32,534 bases of DNA from Nostoc desertorum CM1-VF14 (GTDB lineage Bacteria; Cyanobacteriota; Cyanobacteriia; Cyanobacteriales; Nostocaceae): NCBI GenBank assembly GCA_019359245.1, contig JAHHHR010000081.1:1-32534 (forward strand), in the 5' to 3' direction. Positions 1 through 8,127 of this stretch are shown one piece after another. The notes beneath the pieces were generated by a model. It did not search any database, was not told where the DNA came from, and saw nothing but the letters and a program-made list of their open reading frames with translations. Each line of letters starts with the position of its first letter. Within the stretch, counting starts at the first letter, position 1. The translations under genes were made by a program, and so were the position numbers.

Positions 1-123
1 GGGCTGACCACTGTCATGCAAGGATTTTGGGCTATTTTACCTTCTTTCCTTGCACCTGAATATACTTCTAGGGTCTTTTTATCTACAGACTGTCACCTTT
101 TCTTTCTTTTTCAGCAAGCCCTA
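1..123. repeat. Left copy of a ~125-bp terminal inverted repeat
   Basis: These bases are the exact reverse complement of 32411-32533 at the other end of the window; I compared them base by base and saw no mismatch. The complete right copy begins TAGGGCTTGCTG and ends in GGTCAGCCCTA, so its ends share an inverted TAGGGCT. The left copy lacks only the outermost TA, which lies beyond the window. It may be a MITE or the end of an insertion sequence whose body lies outside. Two copies facing each other at the window edges also fit a draft contig that stopped at a repeat. No transposase is visible. Confidence 0.85.
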
Positions 124-178
124 TTTAGAGATAACAACCCTCAATAATAAACAGTTCCTAACGCTTAATTCTTAACTT

Positions 179-313
179 TCACCCATTACACCGCTTAAGC
201 GAACCATCAGCGTATAGTTCCAATGGTACTAGTTCAACTTTGCCGTTAATTTTAATTTGGGAATAAACCACTTTTACCAAGAGAGCATGATTTTTGTTGT
301 AACGCAGAGACAT
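179..313 (-). CDS. Small hypothetical protein (44 aa)
   Basis: A short reading frame starts at ATG 313 and stops at TGA 179. It has a good Shine-Dalgarno sequence (AGAGGAAATG) about 7 bases upstream. The product begins MSLRYNKNHALLVKVVYSQI and ends SLKRCNG. It is basic, contains alternating beta-like stretches, and has no membrane segment. I do not recognise the family. It lies 56 bases inside the left terminal repeat and is divergent from the GH15-like gene. It could be a real small cyanobacterial protein or a chance frame; the ribosome binding site is the main argument for it. Confidence 0.45.
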   Translation of the reverse strand: MSLRYNKNHALLVKVVYSQIKINGKVELVPLELYADGSLKRCNG

Positions 314-679
314 AATTCATTTCCTCTTCTACAGTCTTTTCTTGTTTAAAACTTTGTATACCTATAATTTAGGCAAATTTTCTTTGGCTCATGTTGCCTC
401 TTTTGAAAGATTTTTGATCCTTCTTTAGATTTATCAAAAATAATGTAAATTTAAGTATAAACTCTTACGCGTATTGATAAAGATTTGAACAAATATCATA
501 TTTTCGTTTGCGATCGCTAAAATTCAGTACTCAGAGGGGTATTAACAGGAGATAATAATAAACTCACACTACCCTCATCTGTTGTTCCATCAACCATTAC
601 AGAACTTATTCTGGCTTGGTTTAGGTAATTCACTTCACAGTTACAGGGTCGAATTTTGCAAGTAGTTCTGAACCAAATC

Positions 680-3600
680 ATGAAAACATCTACCAATTTG
701 CGAGCTAGTCTGGACTATTACTATCAGCAAATCAAAACGATCATTCTGACTCGACAGAATCCGATTACTGGTTTGTTACCTGCTAGTACAGCGATTACAG
801 CCCACGGCGATTATACCGATGCCTGGGTGCGAGACAACGTTTACAGCATTTTGGCAGTTTGGGGTTTAGGACTTGCATACCGCAAGATTGACGACGATGA
901 AGGACGCACCTATGAGCTAGAACACAGTGTCATCAAACTGATGCGCGGGTTGCTCTTTGCAATGATGCGACAGGCTCATAAAGTAGAAACATTTAAACAT
1001 ACTCAGTCGCTACTGGATGGACTGCACGCCAAATACAATACTGCAACCGGTGACATTGTTGTTGGTGATGACGAATGGGGACATTTGCAACTTGATGCCA
1101 CATCTATATTCTTGCTGATGTTGGGGCAAATGACGGCTGCGGGATTGCAAATAATTTATACAATTGATGAAGTGAATTTCGTCCAAAATTTGGTTTACTA
1201 CATTGGACGAGCTTACCGCACACCAGATTACGGCATTTGGGAACGTGGTAATAAAATTAATCGTGGTAGTGCTGAGTTAAATGCCAGTTCCGTAGGTATG
1301 GCAAAAGCTGCTTTAGAAGCTATCAATGGACTGGATTTGTTTGGTGTACATGGTAGTCAAGCATCAGTGATTCATGTGCTACCAGATGAAATTGCCCGCG
1401 CCCGGATTACCCTGGAATCCTTATTACCGAGAGAATCTGGTTCCAAAGAAATTGATGCGGCGCTGTTAAGTATTATTAGTTATCCTGCCTTTGCAGTAGA
1501 AGATTTACAATTACGCGATCGCACCTTAAACGATATTATCAATAAACTCGCAGGTAAATACGGCTGCAAACGCTTCTTGCGTGATGGACACCAAACCGTT
1601 TTAGAAGATAATCATCGTTTGCACTACGAACCGTGGGAACTCAAGCAATTTGAGCATATTGAATGCGAATGGCCGTTATTTTTTACTTATTTAGTTCTCG
1701 ATGGATTATTTCGTGGCGAGCAAGAACAAGTTAAAAAATACCAAGAGCTTTTAGAATCATTACTCATAGAACAAGGTGGTTTACGTTTACTGCCAGAACT
1801 TTATTATGTTCCAGCCGAAAAGATAGAAGCAGAAAAGCTAGCACCCCAAACGCAACCACGTTTGCCCAATGAAAATGTTCCCTTGGTGTGGGCGCAGAGT
1901 TTATATTTTCTCGGTAAAATGTTGAGTGAAGGGTTATTGGCAATTGGTGATATTGACCCTTTAGGAAGACATTTATGTGTGGGAAAACAGCGCGAATCTT
2001 TAGTACAAATTGCTTTATTAGCAGAAGATGAAGATTTACAGAAGAAACTAGAAGTTCACGGAATTGAAGCACAAACGCCTACCCAAGTAGAACCGATTCA
2101 GGTGAGAAAAGCTGGAGAATTTTCAGCTATTTATACCCAAATTGGACGTAACGATAAACTTGGTTTAACTGGGCGTCCAGCGCGGCGATTGCGGAGTTTG
2201 ACAACATCTAGAATATTTCGGATACGCGGTGAAACAATTGTATTTTTGCCTTCCTTCTCAGACTCTCAACAGTTTTACTTAACTCTTGATTACCATTTTC
2301 TGCTAGATCAAATTAGAAGTGAACTAGCTTATATTCAAAAATACTGGAGCGATTTAGGTCGTCCTACCTTGACTTTAATGTTGACGCACACCATGTTAGA
2401 AATTGGTTCTGAAGCATTACTAGAACTGATGCAAGAACTGAAAGATGGTATTTGTAACGGTGTACGGGTGAAATTAGGGCGGCTAAATCAGCTAATGCTA
2501 ACAGCCGGAATCCAAAGAATTGATTTTCTCCCAAATGCAGAATTTTCGCGATCGCCAGTGAAAAATGCTAGTCCACGTTGCTATTATTTGGCTTATCATC
2601 CTGAAAAAAGTTGGCGCTTAGGACATACCCAAGAGTTTCAGATGGAGTGTGAAACCAACTTCGGATTATTACTTTCTTATTTACGCTCATCAGAAAATAT
2701 CTATGAGCAAATCGAGTTATTGCAAACTTTAACTCGCTTGCAAGGAATGGAATTTGATACAGGGTATGGCGGTCCAGGATATCCTGTTACCGTAGCCGAT
2801 TTACTTGATGAAGTTTACACCAAAGCTGGAGATTTAGGCATTTGGGCAGTAGTGCGCCGGGCTGCGGGGTTACGGCAAATGGTTGATATTAGCCTATCAG
2901 ATGCAGTAACGAGTATTTTGGTGCGAGGTAAGCAAATTGCTGTGGGTAAAGCTTATAGTGAAGCGTCCTTGATTAGCGTACCCATGTCTCACGATGAAAT
3001 TGCCGATAAAATTAATCATTTTTGTCGTGAAGATATACGCGATCGCGTCCTCACTCAAGAGATTTTAATCTATGTTGGCATCTTAATTCGCTCAGAACCC
3101 GAGCTATTTCAGGGACTACTAACGCTGAGAGTCGGCTATCTCATCTTATTGATAACCAGCGAACTAGCGCAGGAATTACACGTCACCCAAGATGAAGCAT
3201 ACGATTACTTAATGCAACTTTCACCCTTTGAAGTTAAAGTGCGCTTGCGTCAGGTATTAACTGGATATACTGGCATGAGTAACCTATTGCGCCAGCAAGA
3301 ATCACTGCATGTCAAACAAAAAGAAAGTGATATTGCTTGGGTGGTATTACCAGGAATAGGGGAAGGGATAGAAGTTCCGCCGGGTGGTTGGCGACGGTTC
3401 CGTCAAGCCGAGGGTGCGACGGGGCGCGTACCAAAGGAATTTTTTAAGCAAGTTTGGCTATTAATGCAACATTGCAAGGGTCTAGTAATTGGGGATAAAC
3501 TAGAGCGCCGCAATCGTTTAGATAGTGAGATAATGTTGTCGGAAATGACAGCAGGAGAAAGAAATTTTGCTCTGTTAGTCGAGCATTTGCTGAATAAAAT

Positions 3601-3886
3601 TGAAGCTCCAGAATACCGCCAAGTTAATATTGAAGCATTAATCGAATTAGCAGCGATCGCTGCCAATAATCCCAAGCTGCAAATCGAAGAATATATTGTA
3701 TTGGATGTGTTAATTGGACATGCAGTGCGATTGGCGTGGCTAGAAAATCATAGTCATCGCAGCGATCGCTATGACGAGGATAAGGCGAGTGCGTGGCGAT
3801 CGTTTTACAATACTTCTCCTAGAGATTGCGCTAGTTATATTTTGAAGGCGTTTAGATTCTTGACGGAATTTGTGAAAGATTTTTAA
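680..3886 (+). CDS. GH15-like protein, full-length homologue of phosphorylase kinase alpha/beta subunit
   Basis: A protein of 1068 residues from ATG 680; an upstream in-frame TTG at 656 would add 8 residues, and neither start has a clear Shine-Dalgarno. The N-terminal two thirds form the (alpha/alpha)6 glucoamylase-like fold of GH15. They carry the phosphorylase-kinase signature WVRDNVYSILAVWGLG (residues ~49-64), then VGDDEWGHLQLDATS (~128-142) and ELNASSVGMAKAALEA (~199-214). From memory, these blocks match animal PHKA/PHKB very closely, and the likeness extends to the C-terminus (EYRQ block near the end, last 40 residues). In animals these subunits regulate the kinase gamma subunit acting on glycogen phosphorylase. 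No such kinase is seen here, so the bacterial role is unknown; glycan binding, glucoamylase activity or control of glycogen metabolism are guesses. The product is probably cytosolic, since no signal peptide is present. HIP1 sites inside the gene suggest long residence in cyanobacteria. Confidence 0.9.
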   Translation: MKTSTNLRASLDYYYQQIKTIILTRQNPITGLLPASTAITAHGDYTDAWVRDNVYSILAVWGLGLAYRKIDDDEGRTYELEHSVIKLMRGLLFAMMRQAHKVETFKHTQSLLDGLHAKYNTATGDIVVGDDEWGHLQLDATSIFLLMLGQMTAAGLQIIYTIDEVNFVQNLVYYIGRAYRTPDYGIWERGNKINRGSAELNASSVGMAKAALEAINGLDLFGVHGSQASVIHVLPDEIARARITLESLLPRESGSKEIDAALLSIISYPAFAVEDLQLRDRTLNDIINKLAGKYGCKRFLRDGHQTVLEDNHRLHYEPWELKQFEHIECEWPLFFTYLVLDGLFRGEQEQVKKYQELLESLLIEQGGLRLLPELYYVPAEKIEAEKLAPQTQPRLPNENVPLVWAQSLYFLGKMLSEGLLAIGDIDPLGRHLCVGKQRESLVQIALLAEDEDLQKKLEVHGIEAQTPTQVEPIQVRKAGEFSAIYTQIGRNDKLGLTGRPARRLRSLTTSRIFRIRGETIVFLPSFSDSQQFYLTLDYHFLLDQIRSELAYIQKYWSDLGRPTLTLMLTHTMLEIGSEALLELMQELKDGICNGVRVKLGRLNQLMLTAGIQRIDFLPNAEFSRSPVKNASPRCYYLAYHPEKSWRLGHTQEFQMECETNFGLLLSYLRSSENIYEQIELLQTLTRLQGMEFDTGYGGPGYPVTVADLLDEVYTKAGDLGIWAVVRRAAGLRQMVDISLSDAVTSILVRGKQIAVGKAYSEASLISVPMSHDEIADKINHFCREDIRDRVLTQEILIYVGILIRSEPELFQGLLTLRVGYLILLITSELAQELHVTQDEAYDYLMQLSPFEVKVRLRQVLTGYTGMSNLLRQQESLHVKQKESDIAWVVLPGIGEGIEVPPGGWRRFRQAEGATGRVPKEFFKQVWLLMQHCKGLVIGDKLERRNRLDSEIMLSEMTAGERNFALLVEHLLNKIEAPEYRQVNIEALIELAAIAANNPKLQIEEYIVLDVLIGHAVRLAWLENHSHRSDRYDEDKASAWRSFYNTSPRDCASYILKAFRFLTEFVKDF

Positions 3887-3905
3887 ACGCAGAGGGGCGC
3901 AGAGG
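3886..3905. repeat. Left flank of the CGCAGAGG inverted repeat around the GxxExxY gene
   Basis: The sequence AACGCAGAGGGGCGCAGAGG begins on the last base of the upstream stop codon and ends immediately before the GxxExxY start codon. Its AGAGG may double as a poorly spaced ribosome binding site. A related sequence in the opposite orientation lies after the gene (4287-4320). Confidence 0.75.
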
Positions 3906-4283
3906 ATGAGAGAGAATGATTTGAGTGGGGTGATTATTGGTTGTGCGATGAGGGTGCATACTGCTTTGGGGACTGGCTTGTTGGAGTCGGCTTATGAGGA
4001 GTGCTTGGATTATGAGTTGAAGAAGTCCGGGTTGAATGTTGGTAAACAAATTCCATTGCCTTTGGTTTACCAAGAAGTGAAATTGGAATGCGTTTACCGA
4101 TTAGATTTGATTGTCGAAAACCAAATAATTGTAGAGATTAAATCTGTAGAATCCTTTCACCCGATTCACTCCGTCCAACTCCTAGCCTATCTCAAACTCG
4201 CAAACTGCAAACTAGGTCTTCTCCTCAACTTTAACGTCCTCCACCTCAAAGAAGGCATCAAACGCGTAGCCAACAACCTCTAA
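3906..4283 (+). CDS. GxxExxY protein (PD-(D/E)XK-like family)
   Basis: This 125-residue protein carries the defining motif GLLESAY (residues ~23-29) and a nuclease-fold-like core, with YRLDLIVENQIIVEIKSV around residues 64-81 supplying a D...ExK pattern. That is typical of the small GxxExxY family, whose biochemical role is not established. Length is normal for the family and no membrane segment is present. The ATG abuts a CGCAGAGG-type repeat, and an inverted version follows the stop codon, so gene and repeats look like one cassette. It lies 19 bases after the GH15-like gene. Codons are plainer (GTG, TTG and GGG rich at the 5' end) than in its neighbour, possibly marking a later arrival. The family call is secure; the function is unknown. 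Confidence 0.88.
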   Translation: MRENDLSGVIIGCAMRVHTALGTGLLESAYEECLDYELKKSGLNVGKQIPLPLVYQEVKLECVYRLDLIVENQIIVEIKSVESFHPIHSVQLLAYLKLANCKLGLLLNFNVLHLKEGIKRVANNL

Positions 4284-4286
4284 CTC

Positions 4287-4320
4287 CCCTCTGCGCTTCC
4301 CTTTGCGTTCCTCTGCGTTA
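4287..4320. repeat. Right flank of the CGCAGAGG inverted repeat
   Basis: Read on the minus strand this begins AACGCAGAGG and ends AGCGCAGAGGGG, matching the left flank with an extra internal AACGCAAAGGGA unit. It starts 3 bases after the GxxExxY stop codon. Together the two flanks could fold the gene region into a stem, mark a mobile cassette, or act in termination. Confidence 0.7.
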
Positions 4321-4368
4321 AAAAAATATCCCCCACCTCAGATTCCAAAAGCAGGGGTTTTATTAAAA

Positions 4369-4683
4369 CTACTTAACAGAAACAGCATCAACATCAATAG
4401 TGCTTCCACTAGAGGTAGAACCCTCAGTAGTATTAGGCACTTCAGTACCCACCTCACCCTTACGAGCCTTCCAGCCCTCAATTACTAGCCCAGACACCTC
4501 AGAAACTAGCAGAGTCAAAAGGAAAACATCATCAATCTGTCCCACAACGGGTATAAAATCTGGAAGAATATCAAATGGGCTAACCAAATAGGCTAGCGTT
4601 CCTAAAATGACCCACCAACGGTACTTCGGGTTACGAAGCACACTGCGATACCAGGTGTAAAGTGATTCGATTGAAAATTTCAT
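4369..4683 (-). CDS. YkvA family (DUF1232) small membrane protein
   Basis: A 104-residue protein with the DUF1232/YkvA signature SPFDILPDFIPVVGQIDD (residues ~35-52), between a hydrophobic stretch at ~24-34 and another at ~53-67. It is expected in the inner membrane; the family has no firm function. The C-terminal ~35 residues are a hydrophilic Ser/Thr/Glu tail. The start is ATG with a strong GGAGG about 9 bases upstream. It is transcribed convergently toward the GxxExxY gene. Downstream on its strand (about 4360-4320), a weak CCCC/GGGG hairpin followed by seven T residues could terminate it. Confidence 0.85.
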   Translation of the reverse strand: MKFSIESLYTWYRSVLRNPKYRWWVILGTLAYLVSPFDILPDFIPVVGQIDDVFLLTLLVSEVSGLVIEGWKARKGEVGTEVPNTTEGSTSSGSTIDVDAVSVK

Positions 4684-5048
4684 ATTTTGAACCTCCAGTT
4701 ATCTTTAATTTTGACAAATTATTCTAAAAACTTCTGGTGCGAATAACCGCCCTAGTTAGTCTGGAAGACGCTACTCGTAATCTGTTCTCAAAAACCTATT
4801 TTGTAATTATCCATAAGAGTTTAATACCGCAAGGGTTTGACAAATTAGACAGTGATTGTATTAATTCGGGATTATGGTAACCCAGCAACAAGTTTGTCTA
4901 ACAATCTAAGTCAAATACGCCATGCTTACACTGTCTTTTTAAGTTTTCGGTAAATTTATATTTTGGAAGTCCCTCATTTTGCATTAATCTCTAGAATTAA
5001 AATGCTTTAGCACATTTGCTCTAGTCATGGAGGGAGGAAACTTAAACA
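4684..5048. other. Intergenic region between divergent genes
   Basis: About 365 bases of AT-rich sequence separate the YkvA gene from exbB. Only the two ribosome binding sites can be supported (AACCTCC complement at the left edge, GGAGGGAGG at 5030-5038 at the right edge). I saw no RNA gene, long repeat or convincing ORF, and could not assign promoters. Confidence 0.5.
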
Positions 5049-5777
5049 GTGGATATTGTAGATTTATTTTATAAGGGCGGGCCAGCTATGTGGCCTCTGC
5101 TTGTTCTATCGGTTCTGTCTTTGAGTGTGATTTTTGAGCGTCTATGGTTCTGGTTGCGAATTTTGACTCAGGAAAAGCAAATAGTTAATCGCATCCTAGA
5201 TGCTGCCCAGGATAATTGGCAAGTAGCTGCTGACATTGCAAGACAAGCAAGCCATCAGCCTGTCGGGCGTTTTCTCTACGCCCCTTTACGTTTAGCGAAA
5301 AGCAATGCGGAAACCTTTCGACTAGCACTTGAGGCTACAGCCGAAGATGAATTGGCTGGAATGCGGCGGGGCGAAAAACTTTTAGAAGCCGTGATTGCCC
5401 TCGCGCCGTTGCTGGGATTGTTAGGTACTGTTTTGGGGCTAATCCAGTCTTTGCGCTCAATTCGGATTGGTGACTTGGGAACTGAATCTACCGCCGGGGT
5501 AACTACTGGTATTGGTGAATCCTTAATTAGTACGGCAGCGGGGCTAATAGTTGCCATCATTAGTTTGGTATTTTATCGCCTATTTCAAAGTTTTGTAGTC
5601 AACCAAGTCAAAGTTTTTCGGAAGGCAGGGAATGAGATGGAATTGCTCTACCACCAGTCCCCGCCTGACTTTAGTAATAGTACATCAACAATTGTGCGGG
5701 AAAATTTCACTCCACCCCGCAAGCCAGGAAAGACTAGATTGCCTGAACCACCTGAACCCCCGAATTTACCTAATTAG
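5049..5777 (+). CDS. exbB: MotA/TolQ/ExbB proton channel family protein
   Basis: A 242-residue protein with three membrane segments at about residues 13-37, 113-136 and 155-179, and the family signature APLLGLLGTVLGLIQSL at ~119-135. It should form the ExbB/TolQ-type proton channel that couples proton motive force to an ExbD partner, encoded 41 bases downstream. The start is GTG with GGAGGGAGG ending about 10 bases upstream. The C-terminus is proline-rich (residues ~217-242). No tonB or TonB-dependent receptor gene is present, so the energised target cannot be named. ExbB and TolQ are hard to separate by sequence alone; the name is by family. Confidence 0.88.
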   Translation: MDIVDLFYKGGPAMWPLLVLSVLSLSVIFERLWFWLRILTQEKQIVNRILDAAQDNWQVAADIARQASHQPVGRFLYAPLRLAKSNAETFRLALEATAEDELAGMRRGEKLLEAVIALAPLLGLLGTVLGLIQSLRSIRIGDLGTESTAGVTTGIGESLISTAAGLIVAIISLVFYRLFQSFVVNQVKVFRKAGNEMELLYHQSPPDFSNSTSTIVRENFTPPRKPGKTRLPEPPEPPNLPN

Positions 5778-5818
5778 TCAAGAATTCAACCCCCAAACCA
5801 GGCGTTTAAATTGAGAAA

Positions 5819-6517
5819 ATGAAAGTTAATCTACATACCCCAATTGAAGAAGTCCAAATTCAAATCATCCCTTTAATTGATGTTGTTTTTTGTATTCTGA
5901 CGTTTTTTTTGTTAGCGGCATTACAATTTACCCGACAACAGGCAATAAATGTTGATTTGCCCAAAGCCAGCGCTAGTTCAGTATCTGGAATAACATCACA
6001 GAGTGGAAGTCTGATCGTAACTATTGATGCCGTTGGCAATACTTACATAGAAAAACAGCCTGTAAAACGAGACGATTTGGGAGTGGCGTTAAAACAGTAT
6101 CTCCAAGCAAACCCTAGTGGGGTTGTGGTGCTGAATGCTTCACGGACAGCAATTTACAATGATGTCATTGAAACATTAGACTTGCTACGGCAAGTAGGAG
6201 GCGATCGCGTTTCTTTAGGAATTATTCCTGGCCCATCTCAACCACCCACAAACTTACTCAACCAGCCTAATATCCCTTCTTTCCCAATCGATCCTGGTGT
6301 TGCACCAATACCCACAACCGCACCATTTCCAGGAATCAATCCCGAAGGGAATCTTGCCCCTAAATTTCCCTTAGCACCCAATCCTGTACCTCTTCCTGGC
6401 ATAACTCAGCCTCCAACTGGACAAGGCATCAGCCCTATCAATCCTGGTATTTCCAACCCACCAGCATCCCAAGCGCCTGTAGCACCTAAACAAACTCAAC
6501 CTAATCCCAAAAGATGA
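5819..6517 (+). CDS. exbD: Biopolymer transport protein ExbD/TolR with proline-rich C-terminal tail
   Basis: A 232-residue protein with a short cytoplasmic N-terminus, one membrane helix (~residues 15-36) carrying the conserved aspartate D21 in IPLIDVVF, and the periplasmic ExbD/TolR domain to about residue 148. The family normally ends there (~135-150 residues). Here another ~85 residues rich in Pro, Asn, Ile and Gln follow, ending in PKQTQPNPKR. This tail resembles the periplasm-spanning Pro-rich part of TonB in composition only. The gene forms an operon with exbB. The ATG follows a TTGAGAA stretch rather than a strong Shine-Dalgarno, so translational coupling is possible. Confidence 0.88.
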   Translation: MKVNLHTPIEEVQIQIIPLIDVVFCILTFFLLAALQFTRQQAINVDLPKASASSVSGITSQSGSLIVTIDAVGNTYIEKQPVKRDDLGVALKQYLQANPSGVVVLNASRTAIYNDVIETLDLLRQVGGDRVSLGIIPGPSQPPTNLLNQPNIPSFPIDPGVAPIPTTAPFPGINPEGNLAPKFPLAPNPVPLPGITQPPTGQGISPINPGISNPPASQAPVAPKQTQPNPKR

Positions 6518-6519
6518 GA

Positions 6520-6625
6520 TAGGAGCATGGGGAAAAGGCTGAGGGGCAGCGAGCAGAGGGGAAAGAGGTAATTTATTCTCCCCCTTGCACCCTGCCTCCC
6601 CTACTCCCCTTCAAACTTTTCCCAA
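6520..6625. repeat. Foldback low-complexity repeat (purine-rich then pyrimidine-rich arm)
   Basis: Just after the exbD stop a G/A-rich arm (GGGGCAGCGAGCAGAGGGG) is followed, after an AT-rich loop, by a C/T-rich arm (CCCCCTTGCACCCTGCCTCC). The arms can pair imperfectly. Related elements occur at 9345, 12783 and 27861. Such dispersed sequences are common in Nostoc intergenic DNA. Confidence 0.6.
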
Positions 6626-6768
6626 ACCTAAAGATATCTGAAATAAAATTCCGTTAAAGAAAAATTTACTGCTAATTTATAGATAATTGGTTGAGCTTTA
6701 AAGATTTTTTCACCGAGAAACTGAAGTAATTTATCACCAATTGCCATTCACGTTTCAGGGCTTGTGGC

Positions 6769-7131
6769 ATGAATATTGTGACGCTTTTAATTGTTTGGTT
6801 AGTAACAGCTATCAGCTTGTTAATAATTAGTAAATTACCTTTAGGAGTTGAAATTGATACTCCTGGTAAAGCCTTTCTTTCTGCCGCAGTGCTTGGTATC
6901 GTGACGGCAATAGTCAGACCGATTTTAAGTATCGTTTTTGCAGTACCAAATTTACTTACACTGGACTTGCTGTCCGGCATTTTCACATTTATGATTGCCG
7001 TAGTTTGTTTTAGTATTGCTGCTTGGTTAGTAGAGGGCTTTCGCTTGCGTTACGGTATTTGGAGTGCTGTTATTGGGGCATTTACGCTGACTATAATTAA
7101 CAGCTTAATCTACAAGTTATTGGGCGTCTAA
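6769..7131 (+). CDS. Phage holin family protein (superfamily IV-type, 4 TM)
   Basis: A 120-residue, very hydrophobic protein with four predicted membrane helices at about residues 3-22, 33-57, 63-86 and 92-117. The pattern (PLGVEID near 25, IVRPIL near 49-54) matches the cyanobacterial phage-holin-like family of about 115-125 residues. Despite the name, there are no other phage genes nearby, so a role in lysis is not supported and a housekeeping membrane protein is more likely. The ATG has only a weak ribosome binding site. STRR repeats begin 10 bases after its stop. Confidence 0.8.
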   Translation: MNIVTLLIVWLVTAISLLIISKLPLGVEIDTPGKAFLSAAVLGIVTAIVRPILSIVFAVPNLLTLDLLSGIFTFMIAVVCFSIAAWLVEGFRLRYGIWSAVIGAFTLTIINSLIYKLLGV

Positions 7132-7140
7132 AAATTAAAA

Positions 7141-7196
7141 GTTAGGAGTGATGAGTTGTTAATAACTCCTAACTCCTAACTCCTAACTCCTAACTT
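7141..7196. repeat. STRR heptamer repeat (AACTCCT x4)
   Basis: Four perfect AACTCCT units occupy 7164-7191, preceded by an inverted single unit (GTTAGGAG at 7141). The element lies between convergent genes (holin-like and psb29) and may fold into a hairpin. It belongs to the short tandemly repeated repetitive class typical of Nostoc and Anabaena. Confidence 0.85.
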
Positions 7197-7214
7197 CCAT
7201 TTGCCATCTCCTAA

Positions 7215-7922
7215 CTATTCGTTAGAACTTGGCGGAGCAACGGTGATAGTTGATTGCTGTTTACGTTGTTCGCGTTTTTTGCGATCGGCTGAGAGCATAT
7301 CTGCCATCACCACCAGTGCTTGCGCCATCTTCTCTAGGTTAGAACGGTATAGCTCCAAATCCTTGTTGAGTTTGTCATTAGAAAGATGCAAGCCAGCAGC
7401 GATCGCTTTTAGCGCCTCTGTGAGTTGCTTTTCATCTTTGACTAATTCGGGATCTGACTGTTCCAATAACGAAAATACACCAATTGCGAACAAACGGTTG
7501 TATTTAAAGTTAGGATTGTTGGCGATCGCTTGCAGTTGTGCTTGCAAGTCAGCATCTCGATCTAAGTAAGTAGTCTGGCCTAGCCACGCAATTAAATCTT
7601 TAACTGGCAAACCTTTAGCTACACCTTGCAATCTTTCGGTATCCTGTCGATAGTGTTGCGGATCTTGTTCTATAGCCCGACATAGGGCGTTAAAAATTGA
7701 TTCTTGATCCCGTTCTGGTTCATAGCCTTGCATGAAGCGGTCAAAAGTAGTGACGACGCCCAAGGCATAAATTGGATTGTAGCTAAAATCGATATTTACT
7801 GACAGCAGATGCATTTCCACCATCAATTCTTCTACTACCCGACGATAAATAGTGTTAATCGGACGAGTGTGAAGATTGTAAAAAGTTCGTTTTGTATCAG
7901 AGACAGTACGGACGTTATTCAC
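7215..7922 (-). CDS. psb29: Photosystem II biogenesis protein Psb29 / thylakoid formation protein Thf1
   Basis: A 235-residue, mostly helical protein recognised by the Thf1/Psb29 opening VRTVSDTKRTFYNLHTRPIN and following blocks (VEMHLLSVN, FMQGYEPE, WLGQ). Thf1 helps PSII assembly and repair and thylakoid formation, and in cyanobacteria it is linked to FtsH protease complexes. The usual bacterial length is about 220-240 residues, so it is complete. The start is GTG at 7922 (MNNVRTVSD), matching the usual start of the family; no strong Shine-Dalgarno is seen. The C-terminal ~60 residues are charged and likely coiled-coil. It is convergent with the holin-like gene and divergent from the lyase gene. 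Confidence 0.92.
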   Translation of the reverse strand: MNNVRTVSDTKRTFYNLHTRPINTIYRRVVEELMVEMHLLSVNIDFSYNPIYALGVVTTFDRFMQGYEPERDQESIFNALCRAIEQDPQHYRQDTERLQGVAKGLPVKDLIAWLGQTTYLDRDADLQAQLQAIANNPNFKYNRLFAIGVFSLLEQSDPELVKDEKQLTEALKAIAAGLHLSNDKLNKDLELYRSNLEKMAQALVVMADMLSADRKKREQRKQQSTITVAPPSSNE

Positions 7923-8127
7923 AAAGAAAATGTTAAGGGCGACGTATCTCTATTTTCTCGCTTAAAGGCTACTTTGCCAAGTTTAGCTTTTGACTGGTGA
8001 CGGTTTCATTTACAATGTAGACAAATCAAAAGTATTTTATAAGCTGGTAACCACAGGGTATAAGACGGTTTATCCCGAAAAAAACTAGCCAAAAATTTTT
8101 ATCCTTAATGATTCGTTTATTGCATTT

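Noticed and set aside
1764..2072. 102-residue minus-strand frame
   Set aside because: Antisense to the strongly conserved GH15-like gene; no ribosome binding site or recognisable motif.
6769..7131. Prophage suggested by a holin-type gene
   Set aside because: No endolysin, integrase or structural phage gene is nearby; this family is common in non-phage cyanobacterial loci.
7201..7569. 122-residue plus-strand frame
   Set aside because: It lies entirely antisense to psb29 and shows Ser/Cys-rich composition typical of a shadow frame.
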